From positions 1-5,257 of the forward strand of contig CAMGDO010000089.1 in NCBI GenBank assembly GCA_946042585.1: a stretch of DNA of 5,257 nt, in the 5' to 3' direction. The stretch comes from an uncultured Clostridia bacterium (lineage in GTDB: Bacteria > Bacillota > Clostridia > Christensenellales > Aristaeellaceae). Positions 1 to 5,257 of the stretch are shown here, one piece after another (within the stretch, counting starts at the first letter, position 1; the number at the start of each line of letters is the position of its first letter). The notes below the pieces were generated by a model. It worked only from the letters and a program-made list of their open reading frames with translations, was not told the origin of the DNA and searched no databases. Made by a program: the position numbers and the translations under genes.

Positions 1-618
1 CAGCTCATCGCAGATCGCCCAGAACTCGTCCCAGGTGATGTTCTGATGATCGGGGATGGCTACGCCGTATTTCTCAAACACATGGATGTTGTAGAAAATG
101 ACGTTGGTCTTGTGAATGCCGATGGGCACGATGTACTTGCTGCCGTCCGCAGAGGTGCAAAGATCCTCAAGCCCGGGCAGGGCGCGCTCGGAAAGATGAC
201 CGTATTCCCACAGCTGGTCGAGCTTGAGCAGCATGTTGGAATTGAGATAGGGCTCAATTTCCTTGCCGGGATGGGCCTGGAAGGTTTCCGGGCTCTTGCC
301 GGCCTGCTGCAGCACCTTGACCTTCATGACCATCGCGCCGCCGGCGCCGCCAGGGATGGCGTTGGACTTGGCCTTGACAGAGGGATAGACGGTTTTGAAG
401 CCGTCCACAACGCTTTCGATGGCTTCCTTTTCACCGCCGGCCGTCCACCAGTGATAAACGCTGGCCGTGCCCTTGGTTTTGGTATCCTCCAGGATTTCAG
501 TAAAGTTCATTGTGTCGGCATCAACTTTTTCACGTTTTGCCGCCTCCGCCGCGGGCAGAGCGCATACCAGCATGACTGCTGCCAGCGTAAGCGTCAAAAG
601 TCTTTTCAGCATTTTCAA
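1..618 (-). CDS. ABC transporter sugar-binding protein, glucose/mannose-type (partial, C-terminus beyond left edge)
   Basis: This gene encodes the extracellular solute-binding component of a sugar ABC importer. Only the first 206 codons are present, and the frame stays open to the window edge. Numbered from the TTG start, the protein has a basic, hydrophobic signal peptide (KMLKRLLTLTLAAVMLV, about residues 2-18) with likely cleavage after AEA near residue 26. The mature part begins with HWWTAGGE (56-63), followed by a Gly-rich GGAGGA (90-95) and ETFQAHPGKE (111-120). This combination is characteristic of the glucose/mannose-binding branch of the family 1 binding proteins. The start is either TTG at 618, 6 nt after AAGGAGG (631-625), or ATG at 612, 12 nt after it; spacing favours TTG. 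Cys19 is preceded by MLV, a poor lipobox, so lipid anchoring is doubtful. It lies 33 nt downstream of the CBM9-like gene in the same direction, so the two are probably co-transcribed, with permease genes expected further left. Sugar specificity is inferred from family motifs only. Confidence 0.88.
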   Translation of the reverse strand, partial: MKMLKRLLTLTLAAVMLVCALPAAEAAKREKVDADTMNFTEILEDTKTKGTASVYHWWTAGGEKEAIESVVDGFKTVYPSVKAKSNAIPGGAGGAMVMKVKVLQQAGKSPETFQAHPGKEIEPYLNSNMLLKLDQLWEYGHLSERALPGLEDLCTSADGSKYIVPIGIHKTNVIFYNIHVFEKYGVAIPDHQNITWDEFWAICDEL

Positions 619-651
619 CAGGCGCCTCCTTAATCGTTATTTCAGAATATA

Positions 652-1416
652 TCAGTCCACAAAGGTGAGCGTGCCCCACAGAGAGGGATTGGTGTCAACG
701 GGATAGGCTTCGGGGCTGCGGTCACGGCCGTCCAGCTGGGCGGAACACTGCATGCGAAGGCTGTGAATGCCGGGGCAGGGAAGATCGACGTCCAGGATGG
801 AGCAATCAAAGCCGATGACGACGCCCGCAGCGGGCACCAGCGGGGCAATCTGCGCATTGCTCAGCTCAGAAAGGGCGATGCGGCTTTCCCAGATGATGCC
901 GCCCTCCATGGTGACGATGGCACCTTCAAAATCCTCAAACACCAGCTCGTCGCCATATTCGCCCTGTGTTTCCCAGCCCATGGGATCGGCGATCATTTCG
1001 CGGTCAATATAGCTGAAGAAATCGAAATCGTTCTTGTACTTGTCGGCGAACTGGACGATGCGCCAGTCGGTCGCCGTATATTCGGTGCGCTCGGGATCCG
1101 CAGCGGGATCGGTGCTCAGGAAGAAGATGACGGCATCCAGCTCATCCAGGGGGAAGCCTTCGCGGTACACCAGGGGAGTATCGTCGAAGATTTTCATGGC
1201 GATATAGAGGTTTTCCTCATCCCACATGGCATACAGCTCCATGGAGCAGTCCGCCGCGCCATCCCAGTGCTCGATCTGGTCGATGATCTGTCCTTCGGAG
1301 TCGATGCGGACGCAGCGGGTCAGATCCCACTCGCTCAGGTCGCCGTCAATGGCGATGTCTCCCACATGCGGAGCTTCCAGGTTTGTTCCCGTGTAAGCCA
1401 GTGCCGACATCCCCAT
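652..1416 (-). CDS. secreted CBM9-like carbohydrate-binding protein, signal peptide frameshifted
   Basis: The 254-codon reading frame from ATG 1416 encodes a single domain resembling carbohydrate-binding module family 9 (CBM9-like/DOMON-type beta sandwich). Visible family features are an N-terminal strand ending IDGDLSEWD (23-31), the central MWDEENLYIAMKIFDD (64-79), WESRIALSEL (176-185), IGFDCSILDVD (201-211) and a terminal SLWGTLTF (246-252). Trp and Tyr residues that could stack on sugars are frequent. There is no catalytic domain, membrane anchor or sortase motif. The frame begins MGMSALA, which is only the tail of a signal peptide. The missing N-terminal part lies upstream in another frame (see 1346-1477); removing one base would give an intact protein of about 274 residues. 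Translation from ATG 1416 alone would lack a good ribosome binding site and a functional export signal, so the gene is either mutated, mis-sequenced or recoded here. It is the first gene of the leftward operon. The function, binding glycans or sugar ends outside the cell to assist uptake, is inferred from the domain and its neighbour. Confidence 0.8.
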   Translation of the reverse strand: MGMSALAYTGTNLEAPHVGDIAIDGDLSEWDLTRCVRIDSEGQIIDQIEHWDGAADCSMELYAMWDEENLYIAMKIFDDTPLVYREGFPLDELDAVIFFLSTDPAADPERTEYTATDWRIVQFADKYKNDFDFFSYIDREMIADPMGWETQGEYGDELVFEDFEGAIVTMEGGIIWESRIALSELSNAQIAPLVPAAGVVIGFDCSILDVDLPCPGIHSLRMQCSAQLDGRDRSPEAYPVDTNPSLWGTLTFVD

Positions 1417-1477
1417 GGTCAGCGCCAGGAGAAAGAAGGGCTGTGACGAAACTCAGATGCTTCAGAAGTGATTTCAT
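1346..1477 (-). other. out-of-frame signal-peptide start of the CBM9-like gene (apparent frameshift)
   Basis: ATG at 1477-1475 is preceded by AGGAAG (1491-1486) with an 8-nt gap, a good ribosome binding site. It encodes MKSLLKHLSFVTALL, a basic start followed by a hydrophobic stretch. The frame then turns into unrelated residues (SPGADHG and onward) and stops at TGA 1348-1346 after 43 codons. Skipping one base around 1431-1440 (plus-strand GAAAGAAGGG) joins it to the downstream frame as VTALLLLALTMGMSALA, a textbook signal peptide with ALA before the mature protein. The body frame has an upstream stop (TGA at 1455-1453) and no other credible start. I read this as the true 5' end of the gene separated by a one-base insertion or a base-call error. 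Confidence 0.75.
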
Positions 1478-1500
1478 TTGCTGTTCTTCCTATTTCTTTG

Positions 1501-1529
1501 ATCATAACATTTGCGTCACAAAGCGCTTT
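1501..1529 (-). promoter_or_regulatory. candidate promoter of the CBM9-like/sugar-binding-protein operon
   Basis: On the minus strand TATGAT (1506-1501) matches five of six bases of the -10 consensus. The hexamer 17 bp upstream (AAAGCG, 1529-1524) is not a -35 consensus, which would fit an activator-dependent promoter. Transcription would begin near 1494, giving a short leader just long enough for the AGGAAG at 1491-1486. An alternative lies further upstream: TTGAAC (1595-1590), an 18-bp spacer, then a weak TAATAG (1571-1566). Neither is strong, and I prefer the first only for its -10. Confidence 0.35.
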
Positions 1530-1531
1530 TG
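1518..1531. promoter_or_regulatory. candidate LacI/CcpA-type operator core
   Basis: AAAGCGCTTT (1520-1529) is a perfect 10-bp palindrome with the central CG and AA..TT flanks typical of LacI-family and cre operators. The outer bases do not match: the site reads AC..TG where the cre consensus expects TG..CA. It covers the -35 position of the leftward TATGAT promoter, where a bound repressor would block transcription. GCGCTTT recurs at 1541-1547. The identity of the binding protein is inferred only. Confidence 0.35.
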
Positions 1532-1559
1532 CCGTTCAGCGCGCTTTCCAGTGACAGGA

Positions 1560-1572
1560 CTAATCCTATTAG
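1560..1572. repeat. short perfect inverted repeat CTAAT-CCT-ATTAG
   Basis: A 13-base sequence with perfect 5-bp arms around a 3-base centre lies in the middle of the divergent region. It overlaps the weak alternative leftward -10 (TAATAG, 1571-1566). It could be a repressor operator or a chance AT-rich palindrome. Confidence 0.25.
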
Positions 1573-1615
1573 AGAAAACTGGCGGTATAGTTCAATGGAA
1601 TATTCGGCACAAACA

Positions 1616-1635
1616 ATAGGAATTTCATGTCCTAT
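1616..1635. repeat. inverted repeat ATAGGA-N8-TCCTAT
   Basis: ATAGGA at 1616-1621 and TCCTAT at 1630-1635 form 6-bp inverted arms separated by 8 bases, between two exact copies of the CGGCACAAA motif. TCCTAT also occurs at 1564-1569, inside the CTAAT-CCT-ATTAG palindrome, so this hexamer appears three times within 72 bases. It is a possible dimeric-regulator site, with weak statistical support. Confidence 0.25.
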
Positions 1636-1687
1636 GCCGTTTTTTGCTGGAAATAATTTGTATTTTTCGGCACAAAGATTAAAAAAA

Positions 1688-1723
1688 TCCGACACAAGCA
1701 GGAAAAACTGTCTTTCTTATGAT
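1688..1723 (+). promoter_or_regulatory. candidate promoter of the sensor kinase/response regulator operon
   Basis: TATGAT at 1718-1723 is a good -10 hexamer. The expected -35 window (about 1695-1700, CAAGCA) does not resemble TTGACA and instead overlaps the 1688-1698 copy of the repeated motif, with another copy 22 bp further upstream. This is the layout of a promoter activated by an AraC-type protein next to RNA polymerase, and suggests autoregulation. The start would be near 1730, giving a leader of about 50 nt. Confidence 0.4.
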
Positions 1724-1782
1724 GTAATGGAAAAAACATGTGCGTTCTGTTTTATCCCTGTATGCCCGGAGGATTTATGCGT

Positions 1783-3582
1783 ATGAAAATGGAGCATAAG
1801 CTGACACTGCTGTTTTCGCTGCTGGCCACGCTCATTACGCTGGCAAACTCAATTTATTCATTGCAGTTCAATATGGATCTGCTTCACGAAAATGCCTACA
1901 ACACCCTGTCCGCGCTGGGCAACAAGATGCTCACAGAGCTGGAATCCTATCAGACGCTGACCGATTATGCCATTGAGGAACTGACCTCCAACATCAATTT
2001 TATGAATGCGCTGCGCAAGGCTACCATGAATGGTGCGGACTGGAGTGAACAGGATCTGTATGCCATGCAGAACCTGATGTATCAGGTGTTGTATTATGAA
2101 GCGCCGCTGACGGACAATTTTTACCGCATCACCGCATTTGCCCCAAACGGTTTTTACCTGTCCTCCCGGGCTGAGCGATACAGCAATATCACCTGCATGT
2201 CCGAGGAAGCGAAGGCGCTGATTGAATCTCTGGATTATCTGGAGGAGGTGCGGACAACGCCCTCCACCCAGCACACCATCGGGCCGCATGCCGACCCCTG
2301 GACCTCGCTTCCTACCTCGCCCATGGTATTTTTCACCATCAAAGCCGTGCAGTGGCATGGACGGGATATTGGCTATATCGAGGTGGATTCTCCGGTGGAG
2401 GATCTGGAGCGCATCTTTACGGTGGATAATATCACAGGCGTGAGCGCCCATGCGCTGTTTGATGACGGCGAAGTGCTGTATCGCGCAGAGGGGGATACGG
2501 CGACCTATGAGGACGCAGAGGCAGGATATATCACCCTCTATACATTGGAGGACGGCTCAAGGCGGTTTGCCATTCGCCTGCACAGCAATGAGCTGGGGCT
2601 CAGCGTATATGTGGCACAGGACTTCCAGGTCTACTATAGCCGTGCCCATCAGCTGCAGCTCAGGCGTCTGGGCTTCAGCGGCGTTATTCTGGTGGCGGGC
2701 ATTATCATCACGATTCTGATGTCCAAGCGCCTGACCCGTTCCATCCGCAGCCTGACCAAGAAAATCCGGCAGATTTCCTCGCGCCGCATGGTGGATTCCA
2801 CCGCAGATGTGGCGTTATCCTTTGTGACCAGCCCACGCGATGAGGAAATCTTTACCCTGGAGCAGACGCTCAATGATCTGCTCACCCGTCTGCGCAACAG
2901 CGCGCAGCGGGAAATCTCTTTGCGCAACAGCACCATGCAGGCGCAATTGAACGCCCTGCAAACGCAGATCAACCCCCATTTTGTCTATAACACCCTGAAC
3001 ATCATCAGCGCCAAGGGCATGGAATCCGGCAATGAGGAAATCATGGAAATCTGCGATCAGTTTGCGCAGATGCTGCGGTATGCTACCGACACCAGCGCCA
3101 AGACTGCCCCGCTGTCGGCGGAGGTGCAGAATGCCCAGCATTATCTGATGCTTGCCAAGGCGCGCTATGAGGATCAGCTGGAATTTTATATCAGCATGCC
3201 TGAGAATGCCGACGATCTGCTCATTCCCAAGCTGACCTTGCAGCCGTTGGTGGAAAACGCGGTATCTCACGGCTTCAAGGGACAGAGCGGCAAGCGGGTG
3301 ATCCGGCTGGAGGGCGTTGTGGAGGGCGATCAGCTGCGGCTGGTGGTGCGCGACAACGGCAGCGGCTTCGACGAAGAGGTGCGCAGCCGTCTGCTGGCCG
3401 CCTTTGCCAAGGCAGACCGGGATAAAACGCCCTATTCCGACCCGGCCAACGGACATATCGGCCTGATCAATACCTATTTGCGCCTGCATTATTACAGCAA
3501 GGGCAAGCTCCGGATGGTTTTGTACAATGACGGGGGAGCCGTGGTGGAGATGACGCTGCCCCGTGAGATCAGAAAAGCATAG
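1783..3582 (+). CDS. YesM-type membrane sensor histidine kinase
   Basis: This is the sensor kinase of a two-component system acting at the cytoplasmic membrane; it autophosphorylates on histidine and passes phosphate to the response regulator encoded next. From ATG 1783 (599 residues) it shows TM1 (about 7-27), a large extracytoplasmic sensor region (28-295, probably dCache-like, with a typical GYIEVDSPVEDLERIF stretch), TM2 (296-313) and a HAMP-like linker. A His_kinase domain follows with QINPHFVYNTLN (phosphoacceptor His399), then an ATPase domain with LVENAVSHGF (N-box Asn492), RDNGSGF (Asp524) and GHIGLINTYLRL (Gly557). All catalytic motifs look intact. GGAGG at 1768-1772 lies 10 nt before ATG 1783 and 4 nt before ATG 1777; I prefer 1783 on spacing, and the farther upstream ATG 1738 has no suitable site. 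The ligand is unknown; a carbohydrate-related signal is inferred from the divergent sugar-binding genes. Confidence 0.93.
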   Translation: MKMEHKLTLLFSLLATLITLANSIYSLQFNMDLLHENAYNTLSALGNKMLTELESYQTLTDYAIEELTSNINFMNALRKATMNGADWSEQDLYAMQNLMYQVLYYEAPLTDNFYRITAFAPNGFYLSSRAERYSNITCMSEEAKALIESLDYLEEVRTTPSTQHTIGPHADPWTSLPTSPMVFFTIKAVQWHGRDIGYIEVDSPVEDLERIFTVDNITGVSAHALFDDGEVLYRAEGDTATYEDAEAGYITLYTLEDGSRRFAIRLHSNELGLSVYVAQDFQVYYSRAHQLQLRRLGFSGVILVAGIIITILMSKRLTRSIRSLTKKIRQISSRRMVDSTADVALSFVTSPRDEEIFTLEQTLNDLLTRLRNSAQREISLRNSTMQAQLNALQTQINPHFVYNTLNIISAKGMESGNEEIMEICDQFAQMLRYATDTSAKTAPLSAEVQNAQHYLMLAKARYEDQLEFYISMPENADDLLIPKLTLQPLVENAVSHGFKGQSGKRVIRLEGVVEGDQLRLVVRDNGSGFDEEVRSRLLAAFAKADRDKTPYSDPANGHIGLINTYLRLHYYSKGKLRMVLYNDGGAVVEMTLPREIRKA

Positions 3583-3621
3583 GTGTGAACGGCATCCGTT
3601 TTCTCTATACCTGCCATGGTG

Positions 3622-3636
3622 AAAGGAGCGCTCCTC
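3622..3636 (+). promoter_or_regulatory. ribosome binding site setting the response-regulator start, within a palindrome
   Basis: AAAGGAG (3622-3628) lies 8 nt before ATG 3637 and decides that start over the in-frame ATG at 3616. The site is part of a perfect 12-base palindrome, AGGAGCGCTCCT (3624-3635). A hairpin here would have at most a 4-bp stem (AGGA/TCCT) with a 4-base loop, so any masking of the ribosome site would be weak. Confidence 0.55.
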
Positions 3637-5139
3637 ATGTATAAGGTTCTTCTGGTGGACGATGAGACCCCGGCACTGCGTTTCCTGCAGGCGATAGTGA
3701 CCAAATACGCGCCGGATTTTGACATTGCTGCTTTCTGTACCAATGCGCAGGAGGCGCTTGACTGCCTGCGCGCGAACCGGATTGATCTGTTGATGACGGA
3801 TATTTCCATGCCGGGAATGGACGGCATCCATCTGGCTCGGGAGGCGCGCGCGCTGTGCCCGGCGCTGTGTATTGTGATCGTGTCCGGCTATGCCGAGTTT
3901 GAATATGCCCAGGGTGCGATTCAGGCGGCAGTGGACGATTACATTCTCAAGCCCGTCACCATTCCGCATATGACCGCCACTCTGGAAAAAATCAAGGCCA
4001 AGCTGGACAAGGCCCGTGCCGAGCAGGAGCCCGCGCTGCTTGGCGCGCTTTTGTCCGGGCGCGCATACGATCAGGAGCTGCTCCGACAGTTCTACGGCGG
4101 GGGAAAATATCACTTTGCCTATATCCGCTGGGGAAATCTGACCCGATTCAATGAAGAACCGCTGACCGCAGCCGTGCCGGTTGAAACGCAGGGGCTTTCC
4201 TTCCGGGTGCTGCAGGGACGCAATCCGGAGGAGCAGATTCTTTATGCCCGGGCAGATGCGGCGGCTGCGGATTTTCAAAGCGCCGCGAAAAGCTATGTGG
4301 CGCAGACCTGCAGCGCCAATACCTGGAATTTGATTCTCAGCCGCAATCCCATGCCGTTCCAGCAGTTTGCCGATTTTGTTCACAAGGCGGAAAAGCTCCA
4401 CCGAAGCACTGTCGTCATCGGCCGGCATCAATACAGCTTTCTGCCGCAGACCCAAAAGACGGAGGAGCAGCCGCACCTTTCTTCTGCGCTCATCAAAAAG
4501 CTGGAATACTTCTGTGAAACGGGAAACAAGCGCCTGATCAAGGAGCTGATGTTCACTCTGGCGGCGGACTGGGAAAAACGGCAGGTGCCGCTGATTCATG
4601 TGAGTCGGATGCTGCAGCAGCTTCTGCACACGGTGCTGCCCTATCATCAGGCGCTGGCGCGCAATCAGGATACGTTCAACCAGGAGATTTTGGAGCAGAT
4701 TGGCTGCGCTGCGCATTATAGCGAACTGATGGCCGGCATCTACACGCTGCTCTTTGACGAGGCCCTTGCCACCGACCGGCGCATGTCTCCTGAGGAGCTG
4801 TACAAATGCGCGCTGAGCTTTATTCAGGATAAGTATGGAGAGCCCATCAGCGTGACCCATGTGTGCCGTGAGATCGGCATCTCCCAGACCTATTTGAACC
4901 GTCTTTTCCGAAAATACGGAAATACCTCCTTCAATGCCTGCCTGACTCAGTGCCGAATGGAGAGCGCAATGAGGCTGATTCGGGAGCATCCCGATATGCG
5001 CCTGCGGGATGTGGCTGCCTGCGTCGGGTATGAGGATTCCTCCTATTTCAGCAAGGTTTTCCATCAGACCACGGGCAAGACGCCCTCCCAGTGGGCGGCG
5101 GGCTTTGCGGAAGACGCTGCGGCTGAGGAACAGTCCTGA
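3637..5139 (+). CDS. YesN-type response regulator, receiver plus AraC-family DNA-binding domain
   Basis: This is the cytoplasmic transcription factor partner of the preceding kinase (500 residues). The N-terminal receiver domain (about 3-120) has the acidic pair Asp8/Asp9, phosphoacceptor Asp55 in LLMTDISMPGMDG, Ser83 in VIVSGYAEF and Lys105 in DYILKPV. Residues about 120-385 form a linker region I cannot assign to a named domain, as is common in this family. The C-terminal part (about 389-490) is an AraC-type double helix-turn-helix: first HTH around ISVTHVCREIGISQTYLNRLF, second around RLRDVAACVGYEDSSYFSKVFHQ, followed by the conserved TGKTPSQW. The 54-nt gap after the kinase and shared orientation indicate one operon. 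Family members activate nearby transporter and glycan-use genes; the likely targets are its own promoter and the divergent leftward operon through the TTCGGCACAAA sites. The cognate sites are inferred, not shown. Confidence 0.94.
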   Translation: MYKVLLVDDETPALRFLQAIVTKYAPDFDIAAFCTNAQEALDCLRANRIDLLMTDISMPGMDGIHLAREARALCPALCIVIVSGYAEFEYAQGAIQAAVDDYILKPVTIPHMTATLEKIKAKLDKARAEQEPALLGALLSGRAYDQELLRQFYGGGKYHFAYIRWGNLTRFNEEPLTAAVPVETQGLSFRVLQGRNPEEQILYARADAAAADFQSAAKSYVAQTCSANTWNLILSRNPMPFQQFADFVHKAEKLHRSTVVIGRHQYSFLPQTQKTEEQPHLSSALIKKLEYFCETGNKRLIKELMFTLAADWEKRQVPLIHVSRMLQQLLHTVLPYHQALARNQDTFNQEILEQIGCAAHYSELMAGIYTLLFDEALATDRRMSPEELYKCALSFIQDKYGEPISVTHVCREIGISQTYLNRLFRKYGNTSFNACLTQCRMESAMRLIREHPDMRLRDVAACVGYEDSSYFSKVFHQTTGKTPSQWAAGFAEDAAAEEQS

Positions 5140-5221
5140 AATGAATATAATCTTTCCGTAGCCTGCCATGCGGGCTCCGGCTCAGACGATCAACAAATTG
5201 GGCACACAGCTGCCGGGATGC

Positions 5222-5252
5222 AATGAAGGGGCGCAGCCCCTTCATTTTTATT
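5222..5252 (+). terminator. intrinsic terminator of the kinase/response-regulator operon
   Basis: AATGAAGGGGC (5222-5232) and GCCCCTTCATT (5236-5246) form a perfect 11-bp stem with a three-base GCA loop, followed by a T-rich tail to 5252. It lies 82 nt after the response-regulator stop. The tail favours termination of rightward transcription. The stretch 5140-5221 before it holds no gene that I can support. Confidence 0.88.
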
Positions 5253-5257
5253 CCGCA

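Larger units (their letters stand above)
1512..1698 (+). repeat. four-copy TTCGGCACAAA motif, candidate response-regulator binding sites
   Basis: TTCGGCACAAA occurs exactly at 1603-1613 and 1666-1676. Degraded copies are at 1688-1698 (TCCGACACAAG, 8 of 11) and 1512-1522 (TGCGTCACAAA, 9 of 11). All four are in the same orientation inside the divergent intergenic region. The 1666 and 1688 copies start 22 bp apart, about two helical turns, which matches the direct-repeat half-site spacing of AraC-family proteins. The 1603 and 1666 copies start 63 bp apart, about six turns. The adjacent response regulator has an AraC-type DNA-binding domain, so these are its likely operators. Confidence 0.5.

Noticed and set aside
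46..633. Plus-strand open frame over the sugar-binding protein gene
   Set aside because: The minus strand here encodes clear binding-protein motifs (HWWTAGGE, ETFQAHPGKE) with a signal peptide; the plus frame has no motif or ribosome site.
1431..1440. Phase-variable tract as the cause of the signal-peptide frameshift
   Set aside because: The runs are only three bases long (AAA, GGG), too short for typical slipped-strand switching; a simple mutation or sequencing error is more likely.
763..1446. Plus-strand open frame over the CBM9-like gene
   Set aside because: The minus-strand frame has a CBM9-like pattern and fits the operon; the plus frame lacks recognisable features.
1738..1782. Upstream ATG start (MCVLFYPC...) for the sensor kinase
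   Set aside because: It has no suitable ribosome site, whereas GGAGG at 1768-1772 serves ATG 1783 or 1777; the added residues are not typical of a kinase N-terminus.
1858..2451. Minus-strand open frame of 197 codons inside the kinase gene
   Set aside because: It lies wholly within the sensor domain coding sequence, with no ribosome site or recognisable protein features.
3616..3636. Upstream ATG 3616 for the response regulator
   Set aside because: AAAGGAG at 3622-3628 sits 8 nt before ATG 3637, and MYKVLLVDDE is the standard receiver-domain start.
2815..5169. A 784-codon open frame on the minus strand across the kinase and response-regulator genes
   Set aside because: It is in exact codon register with both plus-strand genes, so it stays open only because TTA, CTA and TCA codons are rare in them; it ends precisely at a TTA codon (2815-2817). 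The plus-strand proteins have full family motifs, and the antisense protein resembles nothing I recognise.
5160..5176. Hairpin AGCCTGC-CAT-GCGGGCT after the response regulator
   Set aside because: The stem is 7 bp with one wobble pair and no T tract follows; the terminator at 5222-5252 explains the operon end.

Overview
The window looks like chromosomal DNA from a Gram-positive anaerobe-type genome, most likely Bacillota, class Clostridia. Coding DNA is moderately GC-rich, genes carry strong AGGAGG-type ribosome binding sites, and the YesM/YesN-style two-component pair divergent from a sugar-binding-protein operon is a typical clostridial arrangement. The genus cannot be read from the sequence. 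I see no mobile elements, tRNA or rRNA genes, or CRISPR.

Layout. On the minus strand, reading leftwards from about 1477, there is a gene for a small secreted CBM9-like carbohydrate-binding protein (body 652-1416). After 33 bases comes the start of an ABC-transporter sugar-binding protein of the HWWTAGGE (glucose/mannose) type, which runs off the left edge (1-618). The CBM9-like gene appears to carry a one-base frameshift: a well-formed signal peptide with its own ribosome binding site starts at 1477 but is out of frame with the mature domain. On the plus strand, reading rightwards, are a membrane sensor histidine kinase of the YesM/LytS type (1783-3582) and, 54 bases later, a YesN-type response regulator with a receiver domain and an AraC-type DNA-binding domain (3637-5139). 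An intrinsic terminator at 5222-5252 closes this pair.

The roughly 305-base divergent control region (1478-1782) is AT-rich. It contains an 11-base motif, TTCGGCACAAA, twice exactly (1603, 1666), plus two degraded copies (1512, 1688), all in the same orientation. The 1666/1688 pair is 22 bp apart, as expected for AraC-type half-sites, and lies just upstream of a TATGAT -10-like element for the kinase gene. A palindromic AAAGCGCTTT core resembling a LacI/CcpA operator sits just upstream of the predicted leftward promoter.

Proposed logic (inference): the kinase senses an extracellular ligand, probably linked to a carbohydrate, and phosphorylates the AraC-type regulator. The regulator binds the repeated motif and controls both its own operon and the leftward carbohydrate-capture and uptake operon, with catabolite or LacI-type control layered on the leftward promoter. 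No wholly new system is evident. The most unusual points are the frameshifted secreted CBM9-like protein leading the transporter operon and the helically phased repeated operator motif.
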